Assembly (NCBI GenBank): GCA_029948255.1 | Contig: JALIZF010001750.1 | Coordinates: 372,001-436,000, forward strand | Reading direction: 5' to 3' | Length of the DNA: 64,000 nt | Source: Telmatactis stephensoni | Lineage: Eukaryota; Cnidaria; Anthozoa; Actiniaria; Isophelliidae | Part shown: one piece after another, positions 27,000 through 40,000 of the stretch | How the letters are laid out: each line of letters opens with the position of its first letter | Numbering within the stretch: the stretch's first letter is position 1 | Translations under genes and position numbers: made by a program | The notes under the pieces: model-generated | What the model was told of the DNA's origin: nothing | Database searches by the model: none | The model's input: only the letters and a program-made list of their open reading frames with translations

Positions 27000-27180
27000 A
27001 TAGGCAATGTGCGGAAGAGCTTGCAAACCACTCTGGGACTTGGAGTCCAGCACAAATGCATCTTCTGTAGAGAAATGACAAAGATAGATTTCTGTGCTTA
27101 TTTCAGCGGGAATGAAAAAGTGCAAGGACTAAGTTTCCCATCATGCTCTGTTCTAGAAAATGGCGCTCGTGCACATTGCC
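27000..27180 (+). mobile_element. Short copy of the AATAGGCAA element
   Basis: Begins AATAGGCAATGTGCGG and ends GTGCACATTGCC. It matches the reverse complement of the flanks of 21326-21962, without the nested TTAA element. Confidence 0.65.
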
Positions 27181-27315
27181 TTTTCAAATGCCGAAAGCAA
27201 ACGGTCCCGTCCACGCGCCTGGCAAAAATCAAATTCCATTGGCTGAGAGCCTTGCGCACGCGATGGCGAAATTATTAAAAATAGCCTTAGTCGCCTCTGG
27301 TCGCCGCGAACATCG

Positions 27316-27400
27316 CAACTTGCTTACAACTGTTGCGTGCGACAATAACAAAAGGTTGTAATTTACAACAGTTGTAAGCAAGTTGTAGGGTTGTTGCATG
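27316..27400. repeat. Inverted repeat around CAACTTGCTTACAACTGTTG
   Basis: CAACTTGCTTACAACTGTTG at 27318 is matched by CAACAGTTGTAAGCAAGTTG at 27369, making a stem of about 20 bp. Confidence 0.65.
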
Positions 27401-27904
27401 CGACAAGTTGTAAGCAAAAATCGTATTGTGTAAATTAGCCTATAGTATTATGATCTCTTGTCCAAACATCAATAGGGATTACATGGATTGGTGCGCCGCG
27501 TACAAGATGAACTACTTTATCAACGAACTGACGTTATCTGTATGAGCCCAACGTTTTTTATTCAAATTCCAAAAATATGCAATCATTAAAGTCTAAAATA
27601 CAGCTCTTCATGCCCAAGAATACACAAGGATGCATTTTGTTGAATTGAAAATTTGTATGTCGTGGAGTTTTATTAGTATTTTTTTATTATTATTATTCAA
27701 AGGGACCTGCAAAGACTCTCCCCTAAAAATATACGCTGCACTGGGTCTGTGTATGCTGCTTCTCACGGCTGTTGGATAATAAGAATATAAGTCGGCCGTT
27801 TTAACTGTTAGGAAAAACTACAGGTATAAATCATAGTGGTCTTGTCCTTTATTGTTTCTCTAAAAAGAAGACAAAAAGCGAGTACATTACTAGAAGTAAT
27901 CAGA

Positions 27905-27975
27905 ATCGGATGGAAGGAATGGGGGAGGGAGGGAAGGAGGGAGGGAGGGAGGAAGGGAAGAGGAAGAGGAAGGAA
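27905..27975. repeat. GGGA/GGAA purine tract
   Basis: Uninterrupted purine-rich run of GGGAGGGAAGGA-type units on the plus strand. Confidence 0.8.
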
Positions 27976-28095
27976 TGACAGTAATAATGTCGCTAGATTA
28001 CGGCGCACCTGGGTTATAAGCCCACCAAAACATTCTTACGAGTGTATGAGCCCAGGGATTACAAATAGAATATTAAATCAAATGTAAAGGGAATA

Positions 28096-31000
28096 CTACT
28101 TACTTCCCCAGAATGTCAAAAGCTGATCTTTAGTCTCTGCTTCCTACAAAAATAATTATCAAATAAGATCCACAAATAAGAAATTTCCATGTCTTCTGGC
28201 GCTCGCACACTTGTTGAGGGACGCTGTACTCTCACACACACTACCATTCAGATTTCGTATGAGTGTGAAACGGACCATGTTTCATGAACAGTTCTCACTA
28301 ATTCAACTCTCAGCTCACTTGTTCGTTTTTAACGAGCGAGGAAATACGGAGGACCCAAAAACCGTCCAAGTAAGGGAGAGAACGAACTGATATACTCAAG
28401 TCACTTGTGATATCGTGTCCAGGAATCGAACCGGGGACCACAGAGGTGACAGACCGGCACTCTCACCGTTCCGACACCCTTGCTTCCCTAGGTTCTGTTT
28501 TAGGAAGAACCATTTTCTTACGTTAACCTACCTTAAGAACCTGGAAATGAACTTTGTCTTTCTTCACTCGATAACCTGTATTACAATCGATTGATTTTAC
28601 TAAATCGCAGTAATCCTGTTCACACTAGCGATGCGCAAGCACAGCTTGCTCAAGCTTACCGTTTTATAATTATATAACTGCATTATACGAGCAAATAAAT
28701 TATGAATAAATCTTGAGGCCTGCAAAGTGTTGCTACAGCAACGACTGTTGCATAATAACTGTAGCCAAGAGACCATAATACTAAGGCTCTCAAACAACAG
28801 AATTTGATTTTTGACGTGCGTGCAAACGTGTCCGTTTGATTTCGGCATTTGAACTCTATTGTTTAAGAGCCTTACGCGCGCGATTGCGAAATTACCGTAA
28901 AAATAGCCTTAGCCGCCGCGAACATCGCACAGACATCAATACTGTGTTTCGCTCTCTTAGTATTATGGTCTCTTGCTGTACCCTAGTGTATTATTACTTT
29001 AAAAGCGGATTAGCTCAAATCTTTGGATAAAATCAATGGTTCTCTTAAGACTTAATCCTGGGTTAGTGTTCATTAGCTTTCGAACAACTGGGCGCGGTTT
29101 TGTCGGATACAACATACCTATGACAGATGGTACGAATCTACTGCAGTGTCTCGAGAACGTAGCGACAGAATTGGCACCACAGTCATACAAGATTACAAAA
29201 TCTCCTCTTTCAACCTAAAAACAACGTTGCCAACAGAATACATCAATGATGCATCTAAGAAATATAGGTTAGTAGTCAACTAAAAATAAGTCCTAAACCG
29301 TTTTTGCCGTTTTTACACAGGGGGCCCGACTTGGGAGTCTTTTATCAAAAATAAAATGATCTAAAGCTCTTTGGTAATTTACGTGATCGAGTTTTATTGA
29401 GTTTGCCACAAATTCTCGATAAAAGATTCCCAAGCCGGGCCCCCTGTGGTTTTTCTCGAAATTTTTTCAACTTTGTTAGGTGCGTGACATGGCAACGGAA
29501 AGCCAATCAAATGTTACAACGGAAAGCCAATTAAATGTTACTGACTCAATATGGTCGCGACAAGAGTTTTATCGATAAGTTCGGAGGGGGGGAGGGCATG
29601 TTAGCCTCAAGTTTATTAGTCAATTGGTGACTATTACGAGCTACCGACGTAAAATAAGGACTCTTTACCTTTACCTTAATAAATGTACGTCTGCATGACA
29701 AACACAATTTTGTCTATTGAATTGCAACAAATGTTCTTTTCTTTAGGTCGTTTTCCTTCTTCGTGTTGCTCCTTATTTCTTCCCTCCCTCCTCCTTCTTT
29801 CTTTCTATGGTTCCTTTCTGTTTTTTCTTAATTCTCTGTCTTTCTTCCCTCCCTAGTTTCTTCTTCTTCCTTCCTTCCTCCTCCCTCCCTTTCTATTTTT
29901 CCTTTCTTTTTCACTTCCTTCATTTTCCCTTCTCCTCTTGTTCTTTTCTTTTTAAAATCCCACCTACATACCTGAGGCAACTCAACTTCTTTGCTAACAA
30001 CATCTCCAGCAAAACACAATGGGCCAGCAATATTATGGAGAACTTTCTAGAAATGTACAAATTCAAAAAAGTTGCTATCAATAAGGAGCAATATTATAGA
30101 AGTAGATATCATATCAATGGAAAGCCTTAAAACAACTCTTTTCCAGCAAACAATATTTTCAAAAAGCACTCTAAAGGGTTTTAATGGAACCAGTCCTTTA
30201 ACATGTACTCAATGTAATACAGATACATATATCAAAATGCTCACCTTTCCATTTTTCTTGATCCCAAAGTTGTCAAATACTTCAACTCGTCTCTGTAAAG
30301 ATTTACAAATTGTTTAGATGCAAAATATTGAGTAATATCTCCAAATTTAGTTTATGCAATTTTTGGTTAAAAGTTTACATTTCCAGGTGAGGACAAGGGG
30401 TCTGTTGCAATGACATAATCAGAATTGTCAAAAAGTACCAGCAACTAACAATGAGCTTTTCTCACCCCTTGCATAACATTTTTTATTGAACAGCAAAAAA
30501 TAAAAAATAAAATAAATAACTAAATAAATAACTAACTAAATAAATAAATTAATTAATAATAAATTAATTAATTAATAAATAAATTAATTAATTAATTTTA
30601 AGTAGTTTTGAGGAATAGCGCCGAAGTTGGTGCTTTTTGTATAGAAACGTTCATTGGAGGGCAGAGTGATGCCCTCTAACTGTATTTACCACTCTAAAGA
30701 AATAAAATTTACTATATATTTTACAAGAAATAATACCTTCATTACCTTATATTTTTTGACATTGGGCACATAACAAGTTCTCATACACATGTCCTACAAA
30801 ACAGTTAATTGGTATGACATTATTAAACACGAAAAACAACAAAATAGATGAAACATGATACCTACAGCACCAACATGAATCAGAGCTATGGTGTGATCTG
30901 AATCAGGAACTTTCTTGGTGTATTCAACTCTGCTTGCAATCCATCCAGCCTATAGGAGGGAAAGTTTTGAAATAATAAGAGAAAACAAAGGAAGGAAGGA

Positions 31001-34000
31001 AGGAAGGAAGGAAGGAAGGGAGCAAGGAAGGAAGGAAGTGAGCAAGTGAGCAAGTGAGCAAGTGAGCAAGTGAGCAAGCAAGCAAGCAAGCCAGTGAGAG
31101 AGGAGGGAAGGTGGAACTGGAAAAAAGGGAACAGATGTCAGTCTCAGACTTGAAAGGAAGGCAGGAAAGAAGGAAGGAAGGGAGGGAGGATGGGAAGGAG
31201 GAAGGAAGGAAGGTCATATGATAAAATACTTATTGACTGAGTTAGGAAGGTCCAGACAGTAAAGTATTTGGCTCAAGTCATGCTGTACAGATCAAGTGCA
31301 CTGTCCAACAACCCTTCCATTCAGTCAATATTTCCACATCACTACGTCCCCACAAACCTTTGCATTTAAAGCCTGGCCAAATTCTGTAATAACTTTTTTG
31401 AAGATACCTTGGTCAGGATATATTTCTGGAACAATCCTCTAAAAAATTATTAAAAACATTTTGAGAATACTATAGATGACATTGTTTCATGATAAACATC
31501 TTATGCTATAAACAGAAATAAAGGAGTAATACAGTAAATTTTGTATGACTGTGAAAATGGCACCATAATAATTATGGTCATGACACTGCTATGGCAGGAA
31601 TTTGGAATGTTTTTATAGACAACACGGTACTGGCATGGTCATTGTACTGCACAGTCCATTTCACACTTGTACGAAATCTGCTCTAGGTAGCACCAACACC
31701 CATCATCACTCCAACCTAAAGCCTGGTTTCCATTTGATTGCTATGATCACTACAATTGCCAGGATCACCCAAAAAGTGTTAGGTGATCGCAGCAATCAAA
31801 TGGAAACACAAAAAGTGATAGGTGATCGCCGTGATCGCTAATCGCAGAGATAGAATTTTTTCTATCTCGGCGACCGTGGCGATCATGGCAATCATATGGA
31901 AACTACTATCCAGCAATCGCATCGATCCTGGCGATCGATCCTAGTGATCGTAGCGATCGTAGCGATCAAATGAAAACCAGGCTTAACTGATCACTAGACA
32001 TGTATTCCAGGGCAGTGACATAGCGAGCGGTGGGTGGGTGGGTGGCTGGGGGAAGGGAGGATTACCCCCCTAAAATTTTGAAAGATGATGTCAATGATAT
32101 CACTTTAAAGTTTTTACTTTAAATTTAATTCACAATATTTAAATATGATCTCAAGTATAATTCGTACTTGAACAAAGTTTGTTTTTGTTTCTCTATGCTG
32201 GACAAATTTCCACTTGCTTTTGTTCCAAATCGTCCTTCCTGGGGAAATTAGCATATTTGGGCGGGAACTTGATCTCAAGAAAATTGTTTCCCCTTTTGCT
32301 CAGGCCTCGCTATGCTCCTGTTCCAGGATTGTGGGCTCAAGTACCACTTGAGTCAAGGATTTTTTCTAACTTACATAGCTAGCATGCACTCAGGCACATC
32401 AACTTTCCCCTTTTCAAATTGATTCCTATAGTTCCATATGCAGGGGGGTTCATTCATATTTCAAACTGGAGGGCAACTGGCTGTGACAGCCTGAAGTTGT
32501 GTTCACAGCTTGTGTTCACAGTTCACAGCCAAAGTTGTGTTAACAGCTGGTTAATTTGCCACGACTGCCTGGCCTTTATTGAACCACTGCACATGACGCT
32601 CACCAATTTAATACCTTTAGAGATTCAGCATAATCACAGAACGTAGGACTGATGGTGTCATCTTCTCTGTTGACCTGGTAGAAACAATGTACATTTACTT
32701 ACATTGTAGTAAATAGACATGTGGGAGAGGTGAATGCCCCCCTCCCCCCCCCCCCAATAAATGGGAATGGTCTCAGTCAAATAGCTGTAACTGAGAGTTG
32801 GAATCTTGAACCATTGTAAACAGTAAGAACTAAATTTCTAAATGTGTCAAGTCAATCTGAAGTCTTGGTGACAAGTCTGTGTTGCTATGAATGAAAGAAC
32901 TTCAAAGGCTTCAAAGTTCCATCCTTGGGAAAAGGATGTGTGCAAGTTTGACTCAGGTCCTGTTTTTGTACAATTCTCACAATTTTTTTTAACTTTAAAC
33001 CCTAGCTGTAATCTATGTAGCTCAGTGTAGTTCTTACGTAACTACATGATGGAGCACTGATGGAGGGAAGGGTTGAGGTTGCACTGTTCCCAAAGTGTAT
33101 GCAGACACTTTTGAGGATCCTGCTGTTTTTCAATATCCCGTATGGGGACACCCAATGAGAATCAACATTACTGTAATGAATCAACTTCAGTCCTCAACAA
33201 TTTTAGACCATTGATGCAATTTGCTTCTGTCCATTTTATCGCCTTTTTCACAACAAAACAATCCATGATTTTGTATAGACACCTTTATAAAATTTTGAGT
33301 AACTCTATAAAATGTTCACAGCAAATGAATGTTCCTGTATGTGGATACAAATCCCATTTTCCATTGATGTCTGCTTACAAGAATTGTTCTGGTAAGCACA
33401 CAGTATTGTGGATATCAAATGACACAATTAAATAACATAAAGAACTGCGCAATAGGAATCATTAGAACCCTTTCCCTTCCCCACCCATTCAATGCTGTCA
33501 AGTGCTCTATAGGTCTTGTAATAACAGTTACTGGCAGGTGTACAATACTGATTTGGGGGAGGGGGAGGTACGTAAATACTTGTAGCACTCTAGGAACCAA
33601 CAGTGGAGTTTTTCTGTGTCCCAAACAAATGTCTATATAATGTAGTTATGAACACCTTTTCTGATTCCTGAGAGTCTGACAGTCTGTCTACAGGAACTTT
33701 GACTGTAATAGATACTTACCCCCATTCCACCACCAATATCAATCATGTCAACTTGATTATATCCTGCTCTCTGATTGATTTCCTACCAAACACAGGAAAA
33801 CACAAATATATATTACATTATTTTATGCAACCAAATAATTAATAATTGGGTATTGAAATTGCTACATGCATGGATGAGTACATCTCAACTAGGCCTAATA
33901 CAAGTTCCATACCAAGGCCAGATCTACAGCATGCTTTGCTCCATAGCTCAGTGCATCAACACCATAGCTCTGAAAAAGAAACCACACACAAAGCCTTATT

Positions 34001-37000
34001 TAATCTATAGTATATAATCTCAAAAATGGAACATCGATAGGGTACCAGAAAGTGAACTTTGGATTTATGAACTGATATGGTCACAGTATACAAGACAGTA
34101 AAACTCATATACCAACCTGTGAACCAATGTGTACATGCATACATGTCATCCATGGGTTGCTCAAAAAGCAATTGATCACTTCTTCTCTTGTGCTTTCTGT
34201 CACCTGTAAAAAAACATTGTTCCATCAATACAAAATACCAAACTGGGTCATGAACTCCCAGGGCATAAGAATATTGACCCTGACCCCTTGATGGACTAGG
34301 ATTGATTAGGGAGTGTGCGTGAAACATTATTACACTATTATTACAATTCAAATCCTGAACTAACTTGTAGAATACAAGAATTCTCTGGAAACAATTTTCC
34401 CTGATTAACAATGTGAACATTGTAAATTTGTTGATCAAAGTTTGAAGTCAGAATGTAATCAAAGTCATTAAGTACATGCAGGTATTAGTATCCTGATTTT
34501 GAAAGTTTAACATTGATTGCATGGTCAGTTCTCTAGAAAGGAAAGTAAGTTTTGCTTGAGTCAGCAGATGCTTTTTGGGGGGTTAGGCATTGTGTGATGA
34601 CCCAAAGAATGCCTGCAAATTAAGTAGGGTACATGCACAGACAGCCTAGTTTGCATTAATTGGAGGGACATCAAAGAACCCACACCACTATTCGGGGAGA
34701 GTAGGCCATGATTAAGTTGCCGGTGTGTGTGGTCTGTCCTATAACACTACAGGGCCCACAGTAATTGGATGTCAAAGCTGTTGTGGTGTCCCTGCTTTAA
34801 TTGAGTGAATAAGCTTGTAAAATATAACAAAAAATAAAATAAAAACTCCAGCTCATGCAGCTCTATTATCACTTACTGGAACAGCAAATTTTGAGTCTGG
34901 AGTTGAAACACTGCAAAGTGAAGGGAATCAGTTATGGATACGAAGAAATAGAATTTGAATTACCAAGCCAGCTTCATAGCTTGATAGATTATATGGTGAA
35001 TATACCTTTTTAAATACAATTATACTAACCTCAAAGCTTTGATATCACCTGCAGCCACAATGGGATTGATCCTCAAGCCAACTGTTCCTTTGATGTGACT
35101 GTAAAATAATAAGAAGTTATCAGCCACATTAGGAGAAAGAGATGAAACAAAGTGGAAGGAGAATGAGATGAAACAAAGTGGAACTCCCAAACTGTAAAAT
35201 GTGTACAGGTCATATGATAATACGTACAACATATGAATCATTTATATACCTGTTTTTACTCACGATATCTGAGATAACATCTACTTCCTGCATGTTATCA
35301 GCATTGATATGTACTCCTTTTTCCAAGGCAAACTCTATAACAAAACATATTGGCATGGATTTTGACAGTAAAAGTTTGTGTTACGTCCACTGACAGGACC
35401 ATGTCTGTTTCTAAACATTTTCAATTAAAGAGGTCCATACAAAAACAGGTGAGAGTGAAGAACTTTGATCACTCCCTGAATTCTCCTTTGGAATTGAATG
35501 ATTTTTGAGGAGAATTCAGAATAGGATCAGTCATTGCTTACTCTGTTTTTTGCAGGTACTTCTTCAATTGTCAGAACTCTCCACCCCAAATACTACTTGG
35601 AAGGGCCTTATGACACAGGATGGGGTCTTTGCCTTATTAAATGTATATATATTTGCATCAGTGCAACATAGAGGAACCTGGGGGGGGGGGGGGGGGCACT
35701 CCATGGCATTTTGTACGGGAATGCTGACGATCCACACACAATCTCGACCCCTTATCCTTTAATATACCAAATTTCAACAAAAAGGTATCCCAGGCCTTTA
35801 TTAATATACCTATGATGAAAAAAGGTACCCCTTTAATATACCTTTTACCTTTTTTATACCTTTGCTGGTAATTTCTTTATTTTGAAAAACTATTTCTAAG
35901 GCCACTATATTTACACCTATTTCATTAAACGTTGTCGGTATCAAGCCTACGCGACTCACCTGAAAGGGAGTATGGGAAGAAATTACTAAAGTTATAAAAC
36001 AGCTTAAAACCACAAAAATTCCACACGATTACTCGAATTCAGCTTGCTTTGACCTTATACACTGCAGAACTTCACTTACTAATGCTAAAGTCAATACCAA
36101 AGCTGAAAAGAAAGTGCAGTTTTGCTACTACCCATACTCCTTTTCGGTCTAGTCGCGTGGGCTTGAGGCCTCTCGTACGACAACCGTTTTTGAAATAGGT
36201 GTATGTGACCCCATACAGCAAATACATGGAAGTGCCCACCCCCCCTGGATTTCGACCTCTAAAAGGTATAATTATCATCCCTATCCAAAATATAGCAGTC
36301 CTTTTTTGCTGTGATGTGAAATGTCCTACCTAATTCTGGCCTTGTTTTCAGTGGAGAGTCATATACAACGTTTTCTGGAGGTATTCCAGCTTCAAGAGAG
36401 TTTAAGACTTCACCTATAGATGCACACTCAGTTCCAATTCCCTAATAGGAGAGGTGAATAAAGGGCAAAAAATGAACATATGAATGAATGAGAAAATGAG
36501 AAAATAAATGTACAAATTAAAATGGACAGATGACTGTATGATAAATTGTGAAGGAATGCATTACGGTATGACTGACTACTCAACCAAGTCCACCAAAACA
36601 AATTTAATTTTCAATGTAAATTTTTGATGCTTAACAACAACTTTGTGGCAATTAAGTTCCTAAAGCTAGTCTAGGGTGCTTCTTCTTCAATCTTGCTGTA
36701 GTTCGTACTCAAAAAAGCAAGTAATATTTTAGGTGAAATATTAAACATTTGTAAAGATTCTATTGTTTAATATATACAGTACTTGCGATCATGACTGGAT
36801 AATTTGTAACAGTAATAGTACACTATGGTCGGAAGGAAACATAATGCCACAGGCGACAAGTAGAACAAAAAGACATTGTTCAGAGTAATCAATATATTCT
36901 TTGTTTTTGTCGTTTTAACAAATTGCGAGCTTCATTCTAACAGCATAGGAATGACCCAATTTGTATGAAAATGTGTTTGGGTGTCCTTGGTTGGAGATGT

Positions 37001-40000
37001 TGCACTGTAAGAAATTGAATGATTTAGAGAGACAGCATGTTCCAGTGGTTACTCCGGCCACTACCTGAGACTGAATTTGTGCTGGGTATAGTCCCTAGTT
37101 CAGATTCAGCTTCTCGAACATGGTTGTAAATAGCCAAATGGTTTGCTTCCTGCCAGCTGGGATTTGTAATTGAGGGTCATAATGAAAAGTACTGGGCTAC
37201 CAGTAATGTATGTCACCCTCATTAAAATATGTTTTTTAAATAATTATAAAAATATATTTAGATAAAATAAAATGTCAAAGTGAAATGTCAACAAATAAAT
37301 AAGTTAATAAATAACAAACAAATAAATAAATAAATAAATAAACAAATAATTAATGAATGAATAAATGAATAAATGAAGGAAGGAAGGAAGGAAGGAAGGA
37401 AGGAAGGAAGGAAGGAAAGGAAGGAAAGGAAGAAAGGATGGATATATTATATGGTCCATCCGCTCTGAATGACCGCTCTGATGGAGATGGAAAGACAGAA
37501 GGAAGCTAAGATGGATGAACGAGATGAATGGAGACAATTAAAACCCTTATTTATACCTTCTGTTTGCAGATTTTCAGCATTTCATGGACTGGGTTTGATT
37601 TTATAGCCATGGCATGCAAAAACCCTAAATACAGAAAAACAGGTTAAAATCATTGATCATGCAAATTATTAACACTCTTACTAACAGAAGCCCATTACTT
37701 AAGGATTTCACTGAAATCTCAATAATAATTTGATCTCTAAAATTGCTCTAGAACTGCATGTATGAATCTTAGGAGCACATTTTCTGTGTTTTTGCTGTTC
37801 GTGCATAAGTTGGGTATTTTTTTAATGCTGTGTCTAGATGTCCAGCAGCAGGTCACAACCTCCAAAAGACTAATTAAATTAAATGTTTTCAATTTTCAAT
37901 AAGGCATAAATTAATATTCCATTGTAACCACCAAATGCTTTCTTTGCAGTTTTGAATTATTATTTCTTTCAGTCTGAAGTACTTTTTCACATGGGGGTAT
38001 GAACAAAGGTGATTATTTAGTCAAACTGGGAATTCAAAATGCTTATTTGAAAAGCTAGATTTGAAGAAATTGATTAAATGGTCGAGAATTTGATGTGACA
38101 ATTGATCAATAATCAAAATGTCAATAACTGAAGTTGATCTCAATGTTTTCTTGAAACAATAATTGTTTTTAATGGACAATAATTGCTTTTTAATGGACAA
38201 TGAAGACCACAAAAGTTTGTAAATAATAGTTAATTATTAACTATCATTTACAAACTTTTGTGGTCTTCATTGTCCATTAAAAAGCCTGCAATGTATGAGA
38301 GAAAATCAAATTATTTAGGCCACAAAAGTTTATAAATTCATCAAATTTATTAGATTTACAAAGACAACTACTTTGACCTCTTGCTCTTGATTTGACAGAT
38401 GATGCATTACATCACAGACAAGACTTTCAGCTCGATGTGCCCAGCTGTCACAAGGGAGAGTATCGTGGGCGTACAAAACCCCGACAACTGAAATCTGAGC
38501 CTACCATTTTTTTAAATAAACAGATTTTCAGATACATTAAACTTAAAGATATCTCATTTTCATTAGACATGTCTGTATAACATAGCTATAATCTAATGTG
38601 TGCTCAGATTGGCCAGAAAGCTATGAACTATTTGCCCATGGTCTGCACTGCATGCGCACACACTATCTTCCTTATCGTCTTTTTCAAATTGCACTCGGCT
38701 ACGCCTCGTGCTGCTCTTACATTTATTTATCATTCTTTATATTTTCTCTTGTGCGTCTATAATGCCATGGGCACGTGGCTTAATTTCTGTTGTCTAATTG
38801 ATAAATGGCAGCTAAATTTTAAAACCAACGTTTTAAGGCTATTATATATTTTATTTCAAACAAAATATATCAAATATAAAGAAGGCCATCAAAGGGACAG
38901 TTGTTTTTAGCTCTTTGCATGGTCACCCGAAACTATATATATGCTAAATCGTTGTCCAGTTATCCTCAAAAACTTGGACCAAAACTCCCAAAAACTGACA
39001 AATTACCACACACACAACCATGGACAACCACAACATAATTATAAAGGAATTAATATATCATATTTCTTTCTATTCCGCTCTTACGTTTATTTATCATTCT
39101 TTATATTTTCTCTTGTGCGTCTATAATGCCATGGGCACGTGGCTTTCTGTTGTCTAATTGATAAATGGCAGCTAAATTTTAAAACCAACGTTTTAAGGCT
39201 ATTATATATTTTATTTCAAACAAAATATATCAGACAAATATAAAGAAGGCCATCAAACAGTTGTTTTTAGCTCATGCATGGTCACCAGAAACTATATGCT
39301 AAATTGTTGTCCAGTTTATCCTCAAAAACTTGGACCAAAACTCCCAAAAACTGACCACAAACAACCATGGACAACCACAACATAATTATAAAGAAATTAG
39401 TATATATCACATTTCTTTCTATTAGAATGTGGTAGTTGTCTGTGGTAGTTCATAGTAGTTTGTAGGTTTTTGGTAATTCTACAATGTTTTTGGGGCCACC
39501 ATTAAATCATTTTAAGCACATTGAGTGAGATAATTATCACATGTGAGCTTTAATTCTTTAAATATGCTGAGTAATTAGGCAAAAACCAAATTTGCTATAA
39601 GAAGTTCAGCATGACCTCATTTCTAGTACAAAAATGGACATAGGCTTTAGTGGAACTACTGTAATTTTACTTTTTCTGATGTTTATTGAGCTTACTTTGT
39701 GCAACTGGCTTGTTCTTTGGTCATATAGCAAATACACAAACTCTTAATAAATTTTAGAATGTACCCTAGTCGCTAATGCCATTCAGTGCTCTTTTCCAAA
39801 TCTCAATACACAGCCCTCATTTGCTTATAGTCCTTGCTAATTTTTCGGGATACGCTTGTAGTTTGGCAAAAACAACGCTACATGTTTTATATCAGATCTG
39901 GCAAACTAAAATATTATAGTTATTTACAGCCACCAAAAGCCATTTTTGTAAACACCCCCTCTGTAGACAATCTTGGACAAAACCCATTAGGACTTTTTCA

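Larger units (their letters stand above)
24892..28095. other. Intergenic region without a supported gene
   Basis: Between the cathepsin copy and the 3' end of the PLP enzyme gene. Holds a pair of MITEs (25768-26213), an AATAGGCAA element (27000-27180), an inverted repeat (27316-27400) and a purine tract (27905-27975). No exon was recognised. Confidence 0.5.

Noticed and set aside
33956..34438. 160-codon minus-strand frame
   Set aside because: Runs through exons 7 and 8 of the PLP enzyme gene plus introns; the spliced reading with family motifs is better supported.
35264..35264. Earlier splice donor (GTGAGT) for exon 4 of the PLP enzyme gene
   Set aside because: It leaves the next exon out of frame; the donor at 35249 (GTATAT) restores frame and the family sequence.
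37304..37537. Minus-strand frame
   Set aside because: Translation of GAAG/AAAT simple repeats.
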